Origin: Bubalus kerabau
Taxonomy: Eukaryota; Chordata; Mammalia; Artiodactyla; Bovidae
Assembly (NCBI RefSeq): GCF_029407905.1
Contig: NC_073642.1
Location: 7,564,001 to 7,628,000, forward strand
Length of the DNA stretch: 64,000 nucleotides
Direction of reading: 5' to 3'
Shown here: one piece after another, positions 35,725 to 47,060 of the stretch
Position numbering within the stretch: position 1 is the first letter of the stretch
How the letters are laid out: every line of letters starts with the position of its first letter
Notes under the pieces: generated by a model
Database searches by the model: none
Told to the model about the DNA's origin: nothing
What the model saw: the letters and a program-made list of their open reading frames with translations, nothing else
Made by a program: the position numbers and the translations under genes

Positions 35725-36460
35725 CTATGTTCGGACACTTTGGTATTCACAGAGCAGCCTGCCTGTGGAGTCTAGGACACTTTCTCGAAGCTGGGTCCTC
35801 TGGAAGCAGACACTGAAGTGGAGGTGGGAATTCACCCTGGCAATGTGCAGTCCTGGGCTGGGACCCAGCTCTCACACTGTCTGAGGGCACATGTCCACTC
35901 CTGCCAGCCCCTCCCTGGAGTGCTTCAGGTGCCCGTTTGGAACCTTCCAACCCTTGTGTCAGCTGGCAGGAATACAGCTGTCTCCTCAGTTCTACAACCA
36001 AGTGGTACTTTGACTCCTTGTGAGAGACTGGACAGGCAGATGGAAGGTGGCAGGAGCCATCCTGCTGGCAGAAGGCCATCACTGTAAAACCATTTTCTTG
36101 GCTGGTACCAGTCAGACACAGAATCAACTTAAAAACAAGACAGAGCCTAGAGGAAGGCAGGATGCATGGGAGCTAACTAGAAAGTCGAAGTGAATTGATT
36201 TCAAGTGGCTGCAGCTGTGATTATTTTTAGCCACAGGCTTCAACCAGCTTTCAAAACCGGCTAATCAGAGTTTCACAGTAGCTAGCAAGTAAAGCCAGCA
36301 CAAAAATTTAGCTTTTAATTTAATTGACAGCAAGAATCTGCTTAGCTGGGAGATGGCTCGGAAGGCAAATCAGAGGAAAAAAACTTTTCACTGCAAGTTT
36401 AAGATAATTTTTCACATCTGCCACTTTTGAAAATAAAGATTTATTTAGTAAATCTGTTTC
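35725..36460 (+). other. Possible spliced terminal exon of a convergent transcript
   Basis: A strong 3' splice-site pattern lies on plus: a candidate branch region (aactgac at about 35702), then ttttttctttccctag at 35709-35724, followed by GC-richer, repeat-free DNA to about 36130. AATAAA signals on plus follow near 36432 and 36534. The longest plus frame here (35818-36087) has no recognisable domain, so any such exon would be noncoding or 3'UTR. In human, LYSMD4 lies tail-to-tail with MEF2A, which makes a convergent transcript plausible, but I recognise no LysM coding sequence. The evidence is only the splice pattern. Confidence 0.3.
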
Positions 36461-36979
36461 TGCCACCCCAGCTCAGTATTATGTATGCATTTTGGGTAAA
36501 ACAAATCATTTCGCCACCTAAACTTGAAAGAAAAATAAACTGATGACAGTTAAGTTCTAACAAATGCCCCACATCCATCCCTGCACTCTAGTAGCATATC
36601 CTGCAGGAAGCTGTTATCAGAGCCTGAATGGGTTTAATGTATCCACACCAACAGGCACAGAACAGCCAGGCTGGCCGATGCCGGGACCAGATCGCTGGCT
36701 GCTTCCTGAAGGGTCCAGGGCCGCCCAGGAGGAGAGGCCTCAGGAGCCAATACAGGGGGGTGGGTGGGGCACTGTAACAATTTCCTCAACCACATCTCAA
36801 AGGAAGTAAAAGGGACCTGCAGGCGGAAGAGGTTTGGGAAAGGGAAGGGAAGGGAAAAGAGGGCGACTGGTGGCAAACATGACAGAGTCTGGAGTACACA
36901 GGAAAAGCCAGTCCATCTTTACTGTAGTGAGTGCAGGATACAAATAGTTTACAACAACCTCTAACATTTTCTTAACCAT
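36131..36979. other. Repeat-free DNA just downstream of MEF2A
   Basis: No transposon is recognised. 36181-36440 is AT-rich with homeodomain/TALE-like cores (taatttaattgacag), which may be a regulatory element. 36560-36880 is GC-richer with a purine-rich run (ggaagggaagggaaa). No supported ORF. Confidence 0.5.
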
Positions 36980-37002
36980 TTGATAAAAAGTTCACTATAA
37001 TA

Positions 37003-37008
37003 TTTATT
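37003..37008 (-). terminator. MEF2A: MEF2A polyadenylation signal AATAAA
   Basis: Reads AATAAA on the minus strand. A GU-rich segment (gttagaggttgttg on minus) lies about 35-45 bases downstream, in the proper place for the CstF element, so cleavage is expected near 36980-36990. Another minus AATAAA near 37414 lacks as clear a GU-rich element and could be an alternative site. Confidence 0.55.
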
Positions 37009-40000
37009 GTATAATGAAGGAAAAAAACAACACATTCAGGGAAAAATTGAGATTAACTTATTTTTTCTTAAAAGGTTCATCTCAAGGATGGCAACAAAGT
37101 CCAGCTTGTGCCGCCAAACGGTTTTACATGTTCAAACCGTGTACAGCTTCTTGTGTGAACTGTTGACTACAAACATTTACCAAATACATAAATCTCTTTT
37201 AAAAAAGCCATTTTAAATATAGCAAAGCAGTGTCTTCTTGCACAGCAAAGTGAAGTAAGTTTCTACAGAGAAATAAAAGTTTTACATTTGTAAAATCTTT
37301 TTCACATTCTAATCATCTAGCTTCTTATGATCCGATGCCAGGAGTTTTCTGGTTCCTTATTTACTATGTATTTCTTGTGCGCATGATGGTTAATACAGAA
37401 AATATGTTAATGCTTTATTAGCTGTCCTTACAGTAAAAGGAAATGGTAAAACATATATTGTTCTTTTAGAACAAACCCCTGATTTAGTCTCTTAACACAA
37501 TGGACATAATTAGGGCTCAAAAGATGGAGTTTTGATTGGGACCATCTGTAGACATACAATGGTGACTTTCCCTTTCAATGTAGTACCAGGTAGACTGCTG
37601 AAGGAAGTACAGCTGCTGGAAACCATACTTGAACCAGTGCAATTTACTCTAGCTTTTTTTGTTTTTGTCTTTTAGTAATAAAATACTTCATCTGCAGGGA
37701 TAAAATTTCTTGCGATGGTGTCATACAAAACACAGGAGTCCAAAAAGGGTAAGAAAAGTAGGTTCTAAAGTAACGTGGTTCGTGTCTTCCCCACTCTGAG
37801 CTGGTTCCCACCAGGAGATGCGTGTGTGTAATGTGTTCATACATGGGGCGAGGGTGCCTCTGTCAAGTCCATATGCTCTAAGTCACACTGGGCATATGAG
37901 AAAAGGGTTAACAGTCAAATACTCAGTTCCTGAAAATGGAATACATTGTTACTTGGTCAGTGTAATTGAAATACAAACTCCGAGCCTTGGTAATATTATT
38001 TTAGAAAACAGTAGTTGTACTGATTATAAACCTGCATAGAAAGAAAGACTATTGAGATACAGTCAGAAAAGCCATCTCGTAAGGCACACAAGAAAATAGA
38101 CAGTAAATGTGAATGTGTTAACTCCTATCCCATATACAGCAGAAGTTCATGAACATGCATAAATAACAACCAAAGAAGCACTGAACACTTCAAAGCTATA
38201 AATGGTTTACAAAGTGGTAAGGATTATCTTGGAAATTCAGTGTTGGGAAACTGCGTTGTTTCAATTAGGTGTGACCTCATGAAGAAATGTGCCTGTAAGT
38301 TGTTCAGTAAAATAAGTATATTTAAAACAAAACAAAACAAAACCATTCTGAATAAAAGCCAAATGTCTAAACCGATGAGAGGGGAGAGTGTATCACCCTC
38401 CCTTTTTTGGCCTCTATCAAAATTTACTACCCAAAATGTCATTAAAAACAGAATTCCACTTTGCAGCTGTGAATGCCACAAGTTTATCCTGTACCTAACT
38501 ACCTATGTGTCAGCCAGGAAATCTGGCTGATGATTTGTCACAAACAGCATATGAGGAAAATGTCACAAGGAACGCAATTTAGGGGGAAAAAGCAAAAACG
38601 TAAGTAAAAATTGTAGGTAGCTGCTTAATATTAAGTTTAAAATATAAAATAGCAGTAATTTTCAACCCTTATTTTGAGTTTCTCAAGAAAACGAGCATTT
38701 AAAAATCGACGATGAAAGATATACAGGACTTTGAATTTTGTCATGGCACAAGCCCAGGGAACTGCCGAACTTGCTGTCACCACTTAGCTGTCTTCCTGAG
38801 AGAGTAAGGCCTTGGTCAGCATCTCAGTTGAGGGCATCAGGATGGCAAGAGTCATGCCAAGGATCTGCACCATGAGAGGACTTCTCCCCACACTGAAGTG
38901 TCATTCAATGCACAGAGTGTCCAGAATGATAGTTATCTTGTAACCAGCTGCATCAATCTATTTTAGAGGGTCAAGAAACAAAGATCCCTTCCCCCACAAA
39001 TATTCTTCCCTAATCATTTACCACTTATAAAACCTTTGTGCTCATCTACTATTTTGCCATTTTCTCTAATATTAATTAAATTAGGTCAGTTTTTCTACTA
39101 TATTTTTTTTCCTCACAAAAGGCAAGTTTTAAATAATGCCTTATAAAATCTGTTACAACACATTTTACATTTATGCAGGATGAACTTAACATCAATTTTT
39201 TTTGCCACTTTGCTATTTATATACACATATAAAATATATAATAATGCTCAACCCATACGGCACAAAGATTACAATGTAACATCACACATTCACCACCAGT
39301 GAGGGGAGAAACCCCTTTATACAATCCTCTGAAAAGACTGGGCCAATAATTAAAATCCAAAGTACAGTATATTTAACAAAATAGTAAATATTAAACAGTG
39401 AATACTCTACTTAATAAGGATCTCACCTTTTCCCCCTAAATTGGCGGCAATCCACAAAAATATACCTTTTAATCTGGTGACCATACAATACATAGGTACT
39501 TACATCAAAGGTGATAATATATTTAAGATGCTATATACACAAAGAGTTTGGCTCAACTTTTAATTTACATATAGAATAATAAGTGTTCATGGCTTTTTTT
39601 TTCCAAGGTTCTGCTTGCAAGATATTTTTGTTTGTTTTTTTCCCCCTCTCAAAATAAAACTAAAAAGTTAAAACAAGATAAAGCTATTCTCTAAAAAAAA
39701 AAAAAGTTACAACATACAGCTTTGGCTTATATAAATAATTCATAGCAGAATGTGTTCAAAAGTAGTGAATATAATTTTATATATAGTCATCAATTTATAA
39801 GGGTGTTTTCTTTTATATAAAATATACATGAGCTAAAATCAGTTTCTTTAATTTTATGATATGAATGTAAAAAGAAACTTCTGACATATTCCAATTATAA
39901 CTTAATATATTAATTTACTGTTAATGCTCTATATCTCTAGGCTAATATTTTCTGAATATCTCATGCGTGTTTTCTATTCTCTCTCTTTTTTATTAGCTAA

Positions 40001-40460
40001 AGATCACTTCTTTGACCCAATACATTTTTGCACGTGCAAAACAGTTATGTGTGGGGCTTTTTTGTTATGTTTTTTAATATCAACAGCCCTTTCCCATGCA
40101 CCTCTTTGCAATAGAGACCCATGCCAGGTTGGGTAATTAATATAAATGACATTTTATGTACAGTATTGCTTTCTTGGTTCCTGCTTTTCTACTGCTCTGT
40201 TCTACAAAGCATTTTTCTTAAGTAACTACAGTCACCGCACAGTTAAATAAAACAAGTAGGGGCCCTCTAGGTTTCTGCAAGCTAGTGTGGGAGAATTATA
40301 TATAGGGTACATGTTTCTCTGCAAAAACTGGTTATCTCATGAAACAAGTAGTCCAAGGAAGTGCCAGACTAGACTCTGCCTACAGGGTGCTGTTTGCCAT
40401 GGTACGCACACCTGCAGATCTACAAGAGTTAGCAGGTAAGTGCCTGATTCTGTGTACGCA

Positions 40461-40550
40461 ACACACACCCACACATACACACACTCACACCCACATACAT
40501 ATATATGTAAAGGGATATATATGTATGTATGTACATATAAATATATTTAA
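40461..40550. repeat. (CA)n and TATG-rich simple repeat in 3'UTR
   Basis: Imperfect CA repeats followed by tatatgtatgtatg on plus. Likely polymorphic and transcribed as GU/AU-rich RNA. Confidence 0.85.
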
Positions 40551-40630
40551 CTCATGTCCTTATTTACCAGTTTAGATATGTAGAGCAGTTCACTGCAGTA
40601 ACACAAAGTACAAACACCTGCCTGGAAGCC

Positions 40631-40991
40631 TTAGGTCACCCACGCATCCATCCGCATCCGCTTTACGGAAGGGCTTTCTCTGTCCTCAGAGTTTGGGGGC
40701 CGGCCGAGCACAACGGGAGAGTGGAAGTCGCCCCGCGGATCCTCCCGGTCACTGCCGTCATAGGAGCTGCTGGAGCTGCTCAGACTGTCCACAGGGGAGC
40801 GGCCCACTTCCTGCCGGGGCTGCGGCTGTGGGGCCTGTGGCGGCGGTGGTGGCGGCTGTGGCTGCTGCTGCTGCTGGAAGCCTGATGGGGTCATTCGATC
40901 CCGGGGAGGTGAAATTGGTTCTGACTTAATGTTGATGTTTTGGTTGGTATTAATGGATAAATTTGAACCCTGAGATAACTGCCCTCCAGCA
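40631..40991 (-). CDS. MEF2A: MEF2A terminal coding exon
   Basis: Starts after a tttttttccttcag acceptor; its first T completes the Val codon begun in the previous exon. It encodes 119 residues plus TAA. In order: the NTNQNINIKSEPISPP segment with the sumoylation/phospho switch (Lys and Ser corresponding to human K403 and S408), a poly-Q/poly-P tract (FQQQQQPQPPPPPP), a serine run (SLSSSSSSYDGSD) and the basic C-terminus SVKRMRMDAWVT that holds the nuclear localisation signal. The Q run is five residues against about eleven in the human reference, which accounts for the roughly seven fewer residues between the start of this exon and the stop. The identification is certain from protein text; the human comparison is from memory. 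Confidence 0.98.
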
Positions 40992-42236
40992 CTGAAGGAA
41001 AAAAACAAAGATCTGTTAGACAGCTGGTTTGTGAGTGCATCTGCACGAATGGGATACTACAGATACCACCGGACTGACAGAGAGCCCAGGGTCTGAAACA
41101 CTGCCGTAACTCCCCAAGACTAGTTTTGGTGTTTCCTGCAGTGCTTCACACAGAAAAAATAACATATCCCTGGTAAAAACAGAAATGAGTACAGTCAAGA
41201 TTTCTAGTGGCTGGTTCTGTTACCTTAATCTTGGTACTTCTGTGGCTGAAGTTTCCAAAACAGTGTCAGTGACTGACGTGTGGTGACCAACGTGGCAGAG
41301 GGACAGTGGCACCCTGACCCCAACTCCCTCTCTGCTCTGCTCTGCCTCTGTGATGGCACCCGCCACCTACGCTCACAGCAGCTCTCAGAAGGCAGCCACG
41401 TCACCCCACTCTCCAGACGAGTCTCAGAAAGGCTAAGTGAGTGGCTCAGAGGAGGACACAGTAAAGTGTGCACACGCCTCTTCCTTAGCCTGAGCACCAA
41501 GCCTTTTCTGCCTGCCTTTGCACAGCTATTTTTAGTGTGCTCATTTAGGATGCTCTGCACACGCCCGAGGGCCAAACACCTATGTAAGCAAAGAGATTTC
41601 CCTCAGATACCCCGGCCATTTCTCCATGACATAGTTCCCAAGTTGATGACCAAGGACAGTGTGTACTGTGGAGCTACCAAGATGCAGGGAGCCTCTCTGG
41701 GGACTTTTAGGCCAAGAGGCTGGAGGCCGGGTGTCCCATGTGTCCTGAGCAGGAGCGACACAGCTAACCTGTTACACTGTCCCCTCTTCTGGACTGTTCT
41801 CCTCCAGCTTCTCCTTGGGCTGACTATTCTAGTTTTACCAAAACACCACTCCTTCTCTTCCTGCTAGTGATGCCTGTCCTACCTTAGCACCACTGGAATC
41901 CCTTTTCACGCTGTCTGTAAGGAACATTCTCTTGCGAACCCTTCCTGGAGAGGTACAATGTGTGCAGTGGACTGGGGTCAACCACATGAATCCCCCGTAG
42001 CCTGACCCATACATAAGAAACCCAGCCCCTACCACCCTTCCCTACAATCCAGGGATAAAGCAACGGGCACAGCTCATTTTCTTATTCTGTCTGTTGATGT
42101 TAACCAAAGCAAGGAAAGAGAAGGGTGGCAGGTAGGCCTGAACACCTTCAGGTTACCTTTCTTCTACCAGTGGAATGAGACACAGGTTGGGAAGCGTAGG
42201 TAGAGGTTTGGTGAAAACATCTAGTCAGTTACTCAC

Positions 42237-42363
42237 ACGAGAGAGTTGAGGGCTGCTTGTCCTAAATGGTGCTGCTGCCAGGCGGACACCTGTCCCAGAG
42301 ACAGCATTCCTGGCGAGTTGAAGCCCTGCAGTGCTGACAGGTCTGCACTAGTCAGCGAGTAGT
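42237..42363 (-). CDS. MEF2A: MEF2A exon (transactivation domain)
   Basis: 127 nt bounded by ..cttttttag at the acceptor and GTGAGT at the donor (42236-42231). It contributes DYSLTSADLSALQGFNSPGM and LSLGQVSAWQQHHLGQAAL, ending NSLV with the Val codon split. The SP in FNSPGM corresponds to human S355, a MAP-kinase target. Not visible as a plain ATG-to-stop ORF; the frame is set by neighbouring exons. The bovid residue N replaces human S in 'ALNSLV'. Confidence 0.97.
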
Positions 42364-42493
42364 CTAAAAAAGAAGGAAATGTTGCTTGTGTGTGTAATAA
42401 AAGGACCATATAACACCTGCTTTTCAAATAGTTGTGCCCAAAATTTTCTTAGTCTGAAAGAAGCCAGGTACTTCATAGCATCAAAAAACTCCC

Positions 42494-42682
42494 TTTGTGC
42501 TTAGTTGCTCAGTTGTGTCCAACGAGCCCACGAGGTCCTCTGTCCATGGGGATTCTCCAGCAAGAATACTGGAGTGGGTTGCAATGTCCTCCCCTCCAGG
42601 GGATCTTCCCAACCCAGGGATAGAACCCAGGTCTCCTACATTGCAGGCGGATTCTCTACTGACTGAGCCACCAGGGAAGCCA
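42494..42682 (-). mobile_element. Bov-tA SINE in MEF2A intron
   Basis: Antisense to plus and thus sense to the gene direction on minus. Complete head 'ctgagccaccagggaagcc'. It lies 131 bp upstream of the 42237-42363 exon in transcript terms, within the 3.8-kb intron. Confidence 0.93.
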
Positions 42683-43559
42683 AAAACAAGCTTATGGTCT
42701 ACAACTGACAAAAAATTTTCTTTCAGGAGGTTTCTAGGACCTAGCTATATTCAGTTGTCTGGGATTATTTCAGTAAAAAAGGTTTCAATTTTGTACTAAG
42801 TATTTATAGCTTAATTTTTCACAAAAAGTTGAGATACTTATTCCAGGATTGTAAACAGAAATAATAAAAATGCTGTCACTAAAAGATGTTCCTATACAAT
42901 TGCTATTTAAAATATATATGCCCACCACTACCCTCATGAACAAAAGAGAAAACACTCCAGTTCATTCTGACTACAACTAGTTCAGCATGTCTCATATTTT
43001 TGAAGTACAGGGGAAGCAAAAAAGATTCAGGACCCCTTTTCATGGGCTGTCAAGCTTAGTGACATAGACATTATATTCACTATCATACAATTAACTATTG
43101 CATTTGTTCGAAGTACAGGAACTGTCAAAGATCCCTGATTGCATGCAAAATGAAAGTTCATGAAAAACTTCGTGTTATAAGACATAAATGCTTCAGTCAT
43201 AATCATTTTGTCCAAGACATAGCATGTTAGTTATCATTCACATGTAGAGTTATTTCAGTTCAATATTAACATTTGTTTTTTTCCATTTAGTTCTAAAGAG
43301 AGGTGGCAAAAGCTCTTCTACTTTTAACTTCTTTTTTATGTCTTGAGAGAAGTATTTAAAGAAATTAGTCTCCCTGGTGAATTAGCATTTTAAAAAAGAA
43401 ACTGAGTTTAAACAGCATAGCTGTGCTTGGGATCTTTTCTCAGTCACTGCTCTCTAACATTGCCTTGCCCCTCCCCACAGAAGCTGGGTCGGGGGGTCCA
43501 TCACACTGTGCCTTCTACAGTGCCTCCAAGTCCTTCCAACTACCCATCTGACATGTCTA
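42683..43559. other. MEF2A intron, no recognised feature
   Basis: AT-rich unique intron sequence. No ORF, splice pair or repeat was recognised. Confidence 0.6.
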
Positions 43560-44310
43560 CTTGTCATGATGTCTCTCCAGACACATCAAGTCTGACATGA
43601 TCCCACTGGACTCATTATTTCCTCCAAACCTGCCTCTCTCTAGTAAATGGCACCAACTCTCCTGTAACTGTTCATGCCAAATCTGTGGGTGTTACCCTTG
43701 ATACTTACTTCCACCACCACCAATCAAGTCTAGTCAATTCTAGCTACTGTCTCTCAAGCCTGCCCACATCTCACCGTCTCTATTGCCACCAGCCTAGTCC
43801 ACACCTTTAGCACTCATTAGTTGGACTATCATAGTAGCCTCTTGTGTGGTGGCCCCATGAGTGCTGTAGTTAAGTGATCATACAAAACAAATATAGTCAT
43901 GATACCGCTCTGCTTAAAACCTTTTAATGGCTTCCCAATGTCTCAAGATCATGTCCAAAAGTCCTCAGCAAGGCGTATGCATCCCAACCTCCCTCTGTGG
44001 TTTCAACTCTACAGTCATCTGGCCCTGTCAGCCATGCTCCTGCTGCCTCTGCACACAGTGCTCCCCGTTCCTGGGGCACTCTCCCTACTCTGCCTGGCTG
44101 AGGCAGGTCGAAGCTTCAGTATGGCCCTTAACACGATGGTGATAAATTACTCCTAGAGCTATTTGTCTTGTGTCTTTCTCCTCTGATAGACCCTTTGTTC
44201 CATTGTTAACTGTGCGCTTCTGTATATTTCCAGTGCCTGGCACAGTGCTTGTCACACAGAACACACTCAATCAATCTGTGCTGAATGGATCCATGAATAA
44301 GGTGAGAAGC
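43560..44310 (+). mobile_element. LINE2 (L2) 3' fragment
   Basis: Diverged L2 3' portion. The series 'gctctgcttaaaaccttttaatggcttcccaatg', written here in two parts (gctctgcttaaaacc; ttttaatggcttcccaatg), then 'gtgcctggcacagtgcttg' and a final 'gctgaatggatccatgaa' match the L2 3' end. Open frames in it (43899-44156, 43927-44142) are not genes. Confidence 0.8.
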
Positions 44311-46155
44311 TGGGAGTGATCTTACAGATGGGCATGAGCAAGTGTCTATATGATTCCTCCACACAGAACTACTGTACTTTTTGAAATGTTGCTCATTTAT
44401 TCATCCCTGTACTGACTGACTGGCACGTGTTTGATTCTTAACTATGTACAGAAAGGTAGTTGATATACTAATGAAAGACAAAATATAGATGCATGGTTTA
44501 AAAAGATAAATACATTAAAGATAATGTGGTAACATTAAACAGAACAGGTGCTCTGAGAGAGAAGTAAGTAGTTACAGGAGTGAGACTGATAAGGGATGGT
44601 TTCAAGAGAATGTGACTCCATTTTTGTGTTTTGGTAATTCCTTCTGGACTTTGGAAAAAATATTCTTTAAAGCCAATGGCATTTCTAAAAACAAATATAG
44701 TGGGGTATCTAAGTTTTCTATTGGAAAAACCTGTCATGAAATGCTCAGTAAACTGTAATGTAATGGTGCCACCCAGCTCAAGAACTATCTCCTTGGCCAA
44801 CGCTCCTTTGAACATTGTGGCTCACAAATTTTCTACTTTCCTCACCTTTTCAAGATCAGAGTATAAACTGGTAACCTCAACAACTCAGGACTTCCCCTCC
44901 ATAGGTTACCAACTTGGGTATGTCTCCTTTTCCAGAATAAACCTGGGAGAAAATGTATGTCCCTAGACTAGTGTTGCTCATATAGCTGGTGACCAGGACA
45001 ATGAAACAGAATTTCTATGAACGTATAATCCCTGGCTTTACTCTAGATTTAGTTGATGGATTTGGACATTTTCTTTTATATTGATTGTTGGAAAAGTTCG
45101 TAGACATTTCCTAAGAAGTTTTCTTTTCAACAAAACCATTTAAAGTTATTTTTGTTTTAAAAGAACTACTTGCAATTAAAGTAGCAATCAAATATATTAA
45201 TGGCTCTGTACCCCTCAGGGAGCTCCACAGAGCAGGTTGAAAGACTGTGCTACAGCATTTACCCTGAAGTCTGAAATTAGATGATCTTTATTAATCTATC
45301 AGAATCACAAAAATGCCCTGCCCTGTGGTCTCTCAAAAACTGGCAAGGTATTTTTAACTCTTTCCCTCACTCCTCCTCCTTTTGAAGCATCAGGTGTTTG
45401 GCTCAGCTGGTGAGAAAGGGAAGCTCCCCCATGTGTCCTCTGCCAATCCTTAAATGGCACATCTAGAGAAACCTTCATACATCGGGCTCTCCACACAGTG
45501 AAAACACCCCTCCAATCACTGAAGTATTTTTAAACTTATCTATTATACTCCTTAAATAGGGTATTTGTGGATTGTGAAAAATCTAAATACCATGAATGAG
45601 TGAAAAGCTCACCTCAGAGGTGAGGAGTGACTGGCTTTGAAGAGAAATAAGAAAGCTCCTGGTCTTGCCCCCGAAGCACAAACAGTAGAAACCAAACGGG
45701 CTATCACAGGGAGGAAAATGTGACCTGCTGACACAGCCACCTAGATCCACCTCCCTTAGTTCCTAGGTCCCAAGGGATGCTGTCTTTCCCAAGGTAGGTT
45801 GACACAGCATACAGAAAAACATCTTATTTTAAAAGCTTGGAAGAGCAAGATGCTATGTAACAAGAACTACATAGAAAACACTAAGTGTTTTGCTCCGTTT
45901 GCTGTGCGTCATAATTTGATAAGAGCTAGTTGTTTCTCAGGGGTAAGCAGAAGTTCATGCTGGGGAATCTTTCTATAATCAATGTGTATTGTGTAATTTT
46001 TTCAAGACTAGCATGTGTTTCATTAACATATCCAACTGTGAATCTAAGAAACTTGAAATAATTTCAATAAATATATTTTTTAAAAAATCACAAAAGTACA
46101 CACTGAAACAAAACAAATAAAAAAAAACCCACAAAAGGCAACAGGGCAGGCTCAC
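44311..46155. other. MEF2A intron, mostly unique
   Basis: No coding exon, SINE or young LINE. Diverged old repeat material is possible near 44960-45060. The ORF at 44631-44966 has no recognisable domain or codon signature. Confidence 0.6.
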
Positions 46156-46282
46156 CTGTGTTGTAGGCGGTCGGCATTGCTGAGTACACCAGGCCCTGCG
46201 GAGGCAGGCTTGGAGTTGTCACAGACACCACTGGGGTAGCTAGGGGTTGAGTGGCTTGAGAACTGCTTATCCTTTGGGTATT
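46156..46282 (-). CDS. MEF2A: MEF2A exon with p38 phosphorylation sites
   Basis: 127 nt. The acceptor is tctctcacag before 46282 and the donor GTGAG begins at 46155. It encodes NTQRISSSQATQPLATPVV, then SVTTPSLPPQGLVYSAMPTA and YNT, with the next Asp codon split. The TP pairs in LATPV and VTTPS are the human T312 and T319 p38-kinase sites, a main switch for MEF2A activation. Starting in phase 0, it joins in frame either to the beta microexon or directly to the exon before it. Confidence 0.98.
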
Positions 46283-46869
46283 CTGTGAGAGAGTAGAAAA
46301 AAGTGTTATTCTATGAGTATTTATATTTAAGCTTAATATTTAAAATAGAACATTCAATTTAAAAGTGACATTTTTCACAGTTTTATGATGTGAACATCAT
46401 TCCCTGAAGCAAGTGATTATGTGAAAACTTTAAAAATACTAATGAGAATAACTAAATATTTAATTTTAAGGGATGTATTTTACATTAATCATTCATTTTC
46501 TCCTAGTGCCTTTTTCAGAGAGTTTATTGATGTCAGAGATACATCCTTAAAATAGAAAACTTGCATTAGGGCTGATAACACTTATATGTTAACATAAATG
46601 AGGACTTGATGCCCCTTATAAAGACTGCCAGACTACCCTACCAAAGTAAGATATGTGTAGATTTTAAATACCTGAGGATAGCAAGGTTATCTGTGTATAT
46701 ATAGATTATAAGTCCATGAGAGTCCAAAAGAGTTCAAAACTACTTCTATTTGCTGGATTTACAAATTAACAGGGTTTTAAGTCATAGCTTACTAAACTGC
46801 AGCTTGTATTCATATTTCCTTCCCTGAGATCCTGCAGTTAACACACACACAAATATGTATATGTGTATG

Positions 46870-47060
46870 TATTTAGATATACATTTTTATTAAGATTTTT
46901 TTAAAGAGCAGTTTTAGGTTCACATAAAAATTGATGAAAAGGTACAGAGATTTACCATATACTCCCTGACCCTGTACATGCAGAGCCTCTCCCATCATCC
47001 AACATTGACCTGTTTTTTAATGGCAGACTCAGCCATGTATCCCTTCTTCAGACGCTTATG
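46870..47060 (-). mobile_element. Old L1 3'UTR fragment
   Basis: 'gagcagttttaggttcacat' and 'aaaggtacagagatttacca' match the antisense old L1 3'UTR. The same family occurs at about 51750. Confidence 0.7.

Larger units (their letters stand above)
36980..40630 (-). other. MEF2A: MEF2A 3'UTR
   Basis: About 3.65 kb between the stop codon and the best cleavage region. The tract is free of SINEs and LINEs, unlike everything downstream of it, which fits a selected 3'UTR. It is AT-rich with many ATTTA-type pentamers on the transcript strand and includes a (CA)n/(TATG)n block at 40461-40550. The MEF2A 3'UTR has been described as a translational repressor in other mammals. No individual regulatory site is claimed here. 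Confidence 0.75.

Noticed and set aside
1..36000. LYSMD4 (expected convergent neighbour of MEF2A)
   Set aside because: I looked for LysM-domain coding text on plus and found none, so the gene is not annotated here.
35747..36127. 126-aa minus frame and 89-aa plus frame in the same GC-richer DNA
   Set aside because: Neither shows a domain or coding signature; overlapping frames on both strands are expected in GC-rich sequence with few stops.
36980..40630. Individual microRNA sites in the MEF2A 3'UTR
   Set aside because: Seed matches of 7 bases are expected by chance in 3.6 kb, and conservation cannot be tested here.
41280..41867. 195-aa open frame on plus within a MEF2A intron
   Set aside because: No recognisable domain, low-complexity Ser/Leu/Arg composition from GC-rich DNA, and it opposes the gene. 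The intron 40992-42236 is bounded by proven MEF2A exons.
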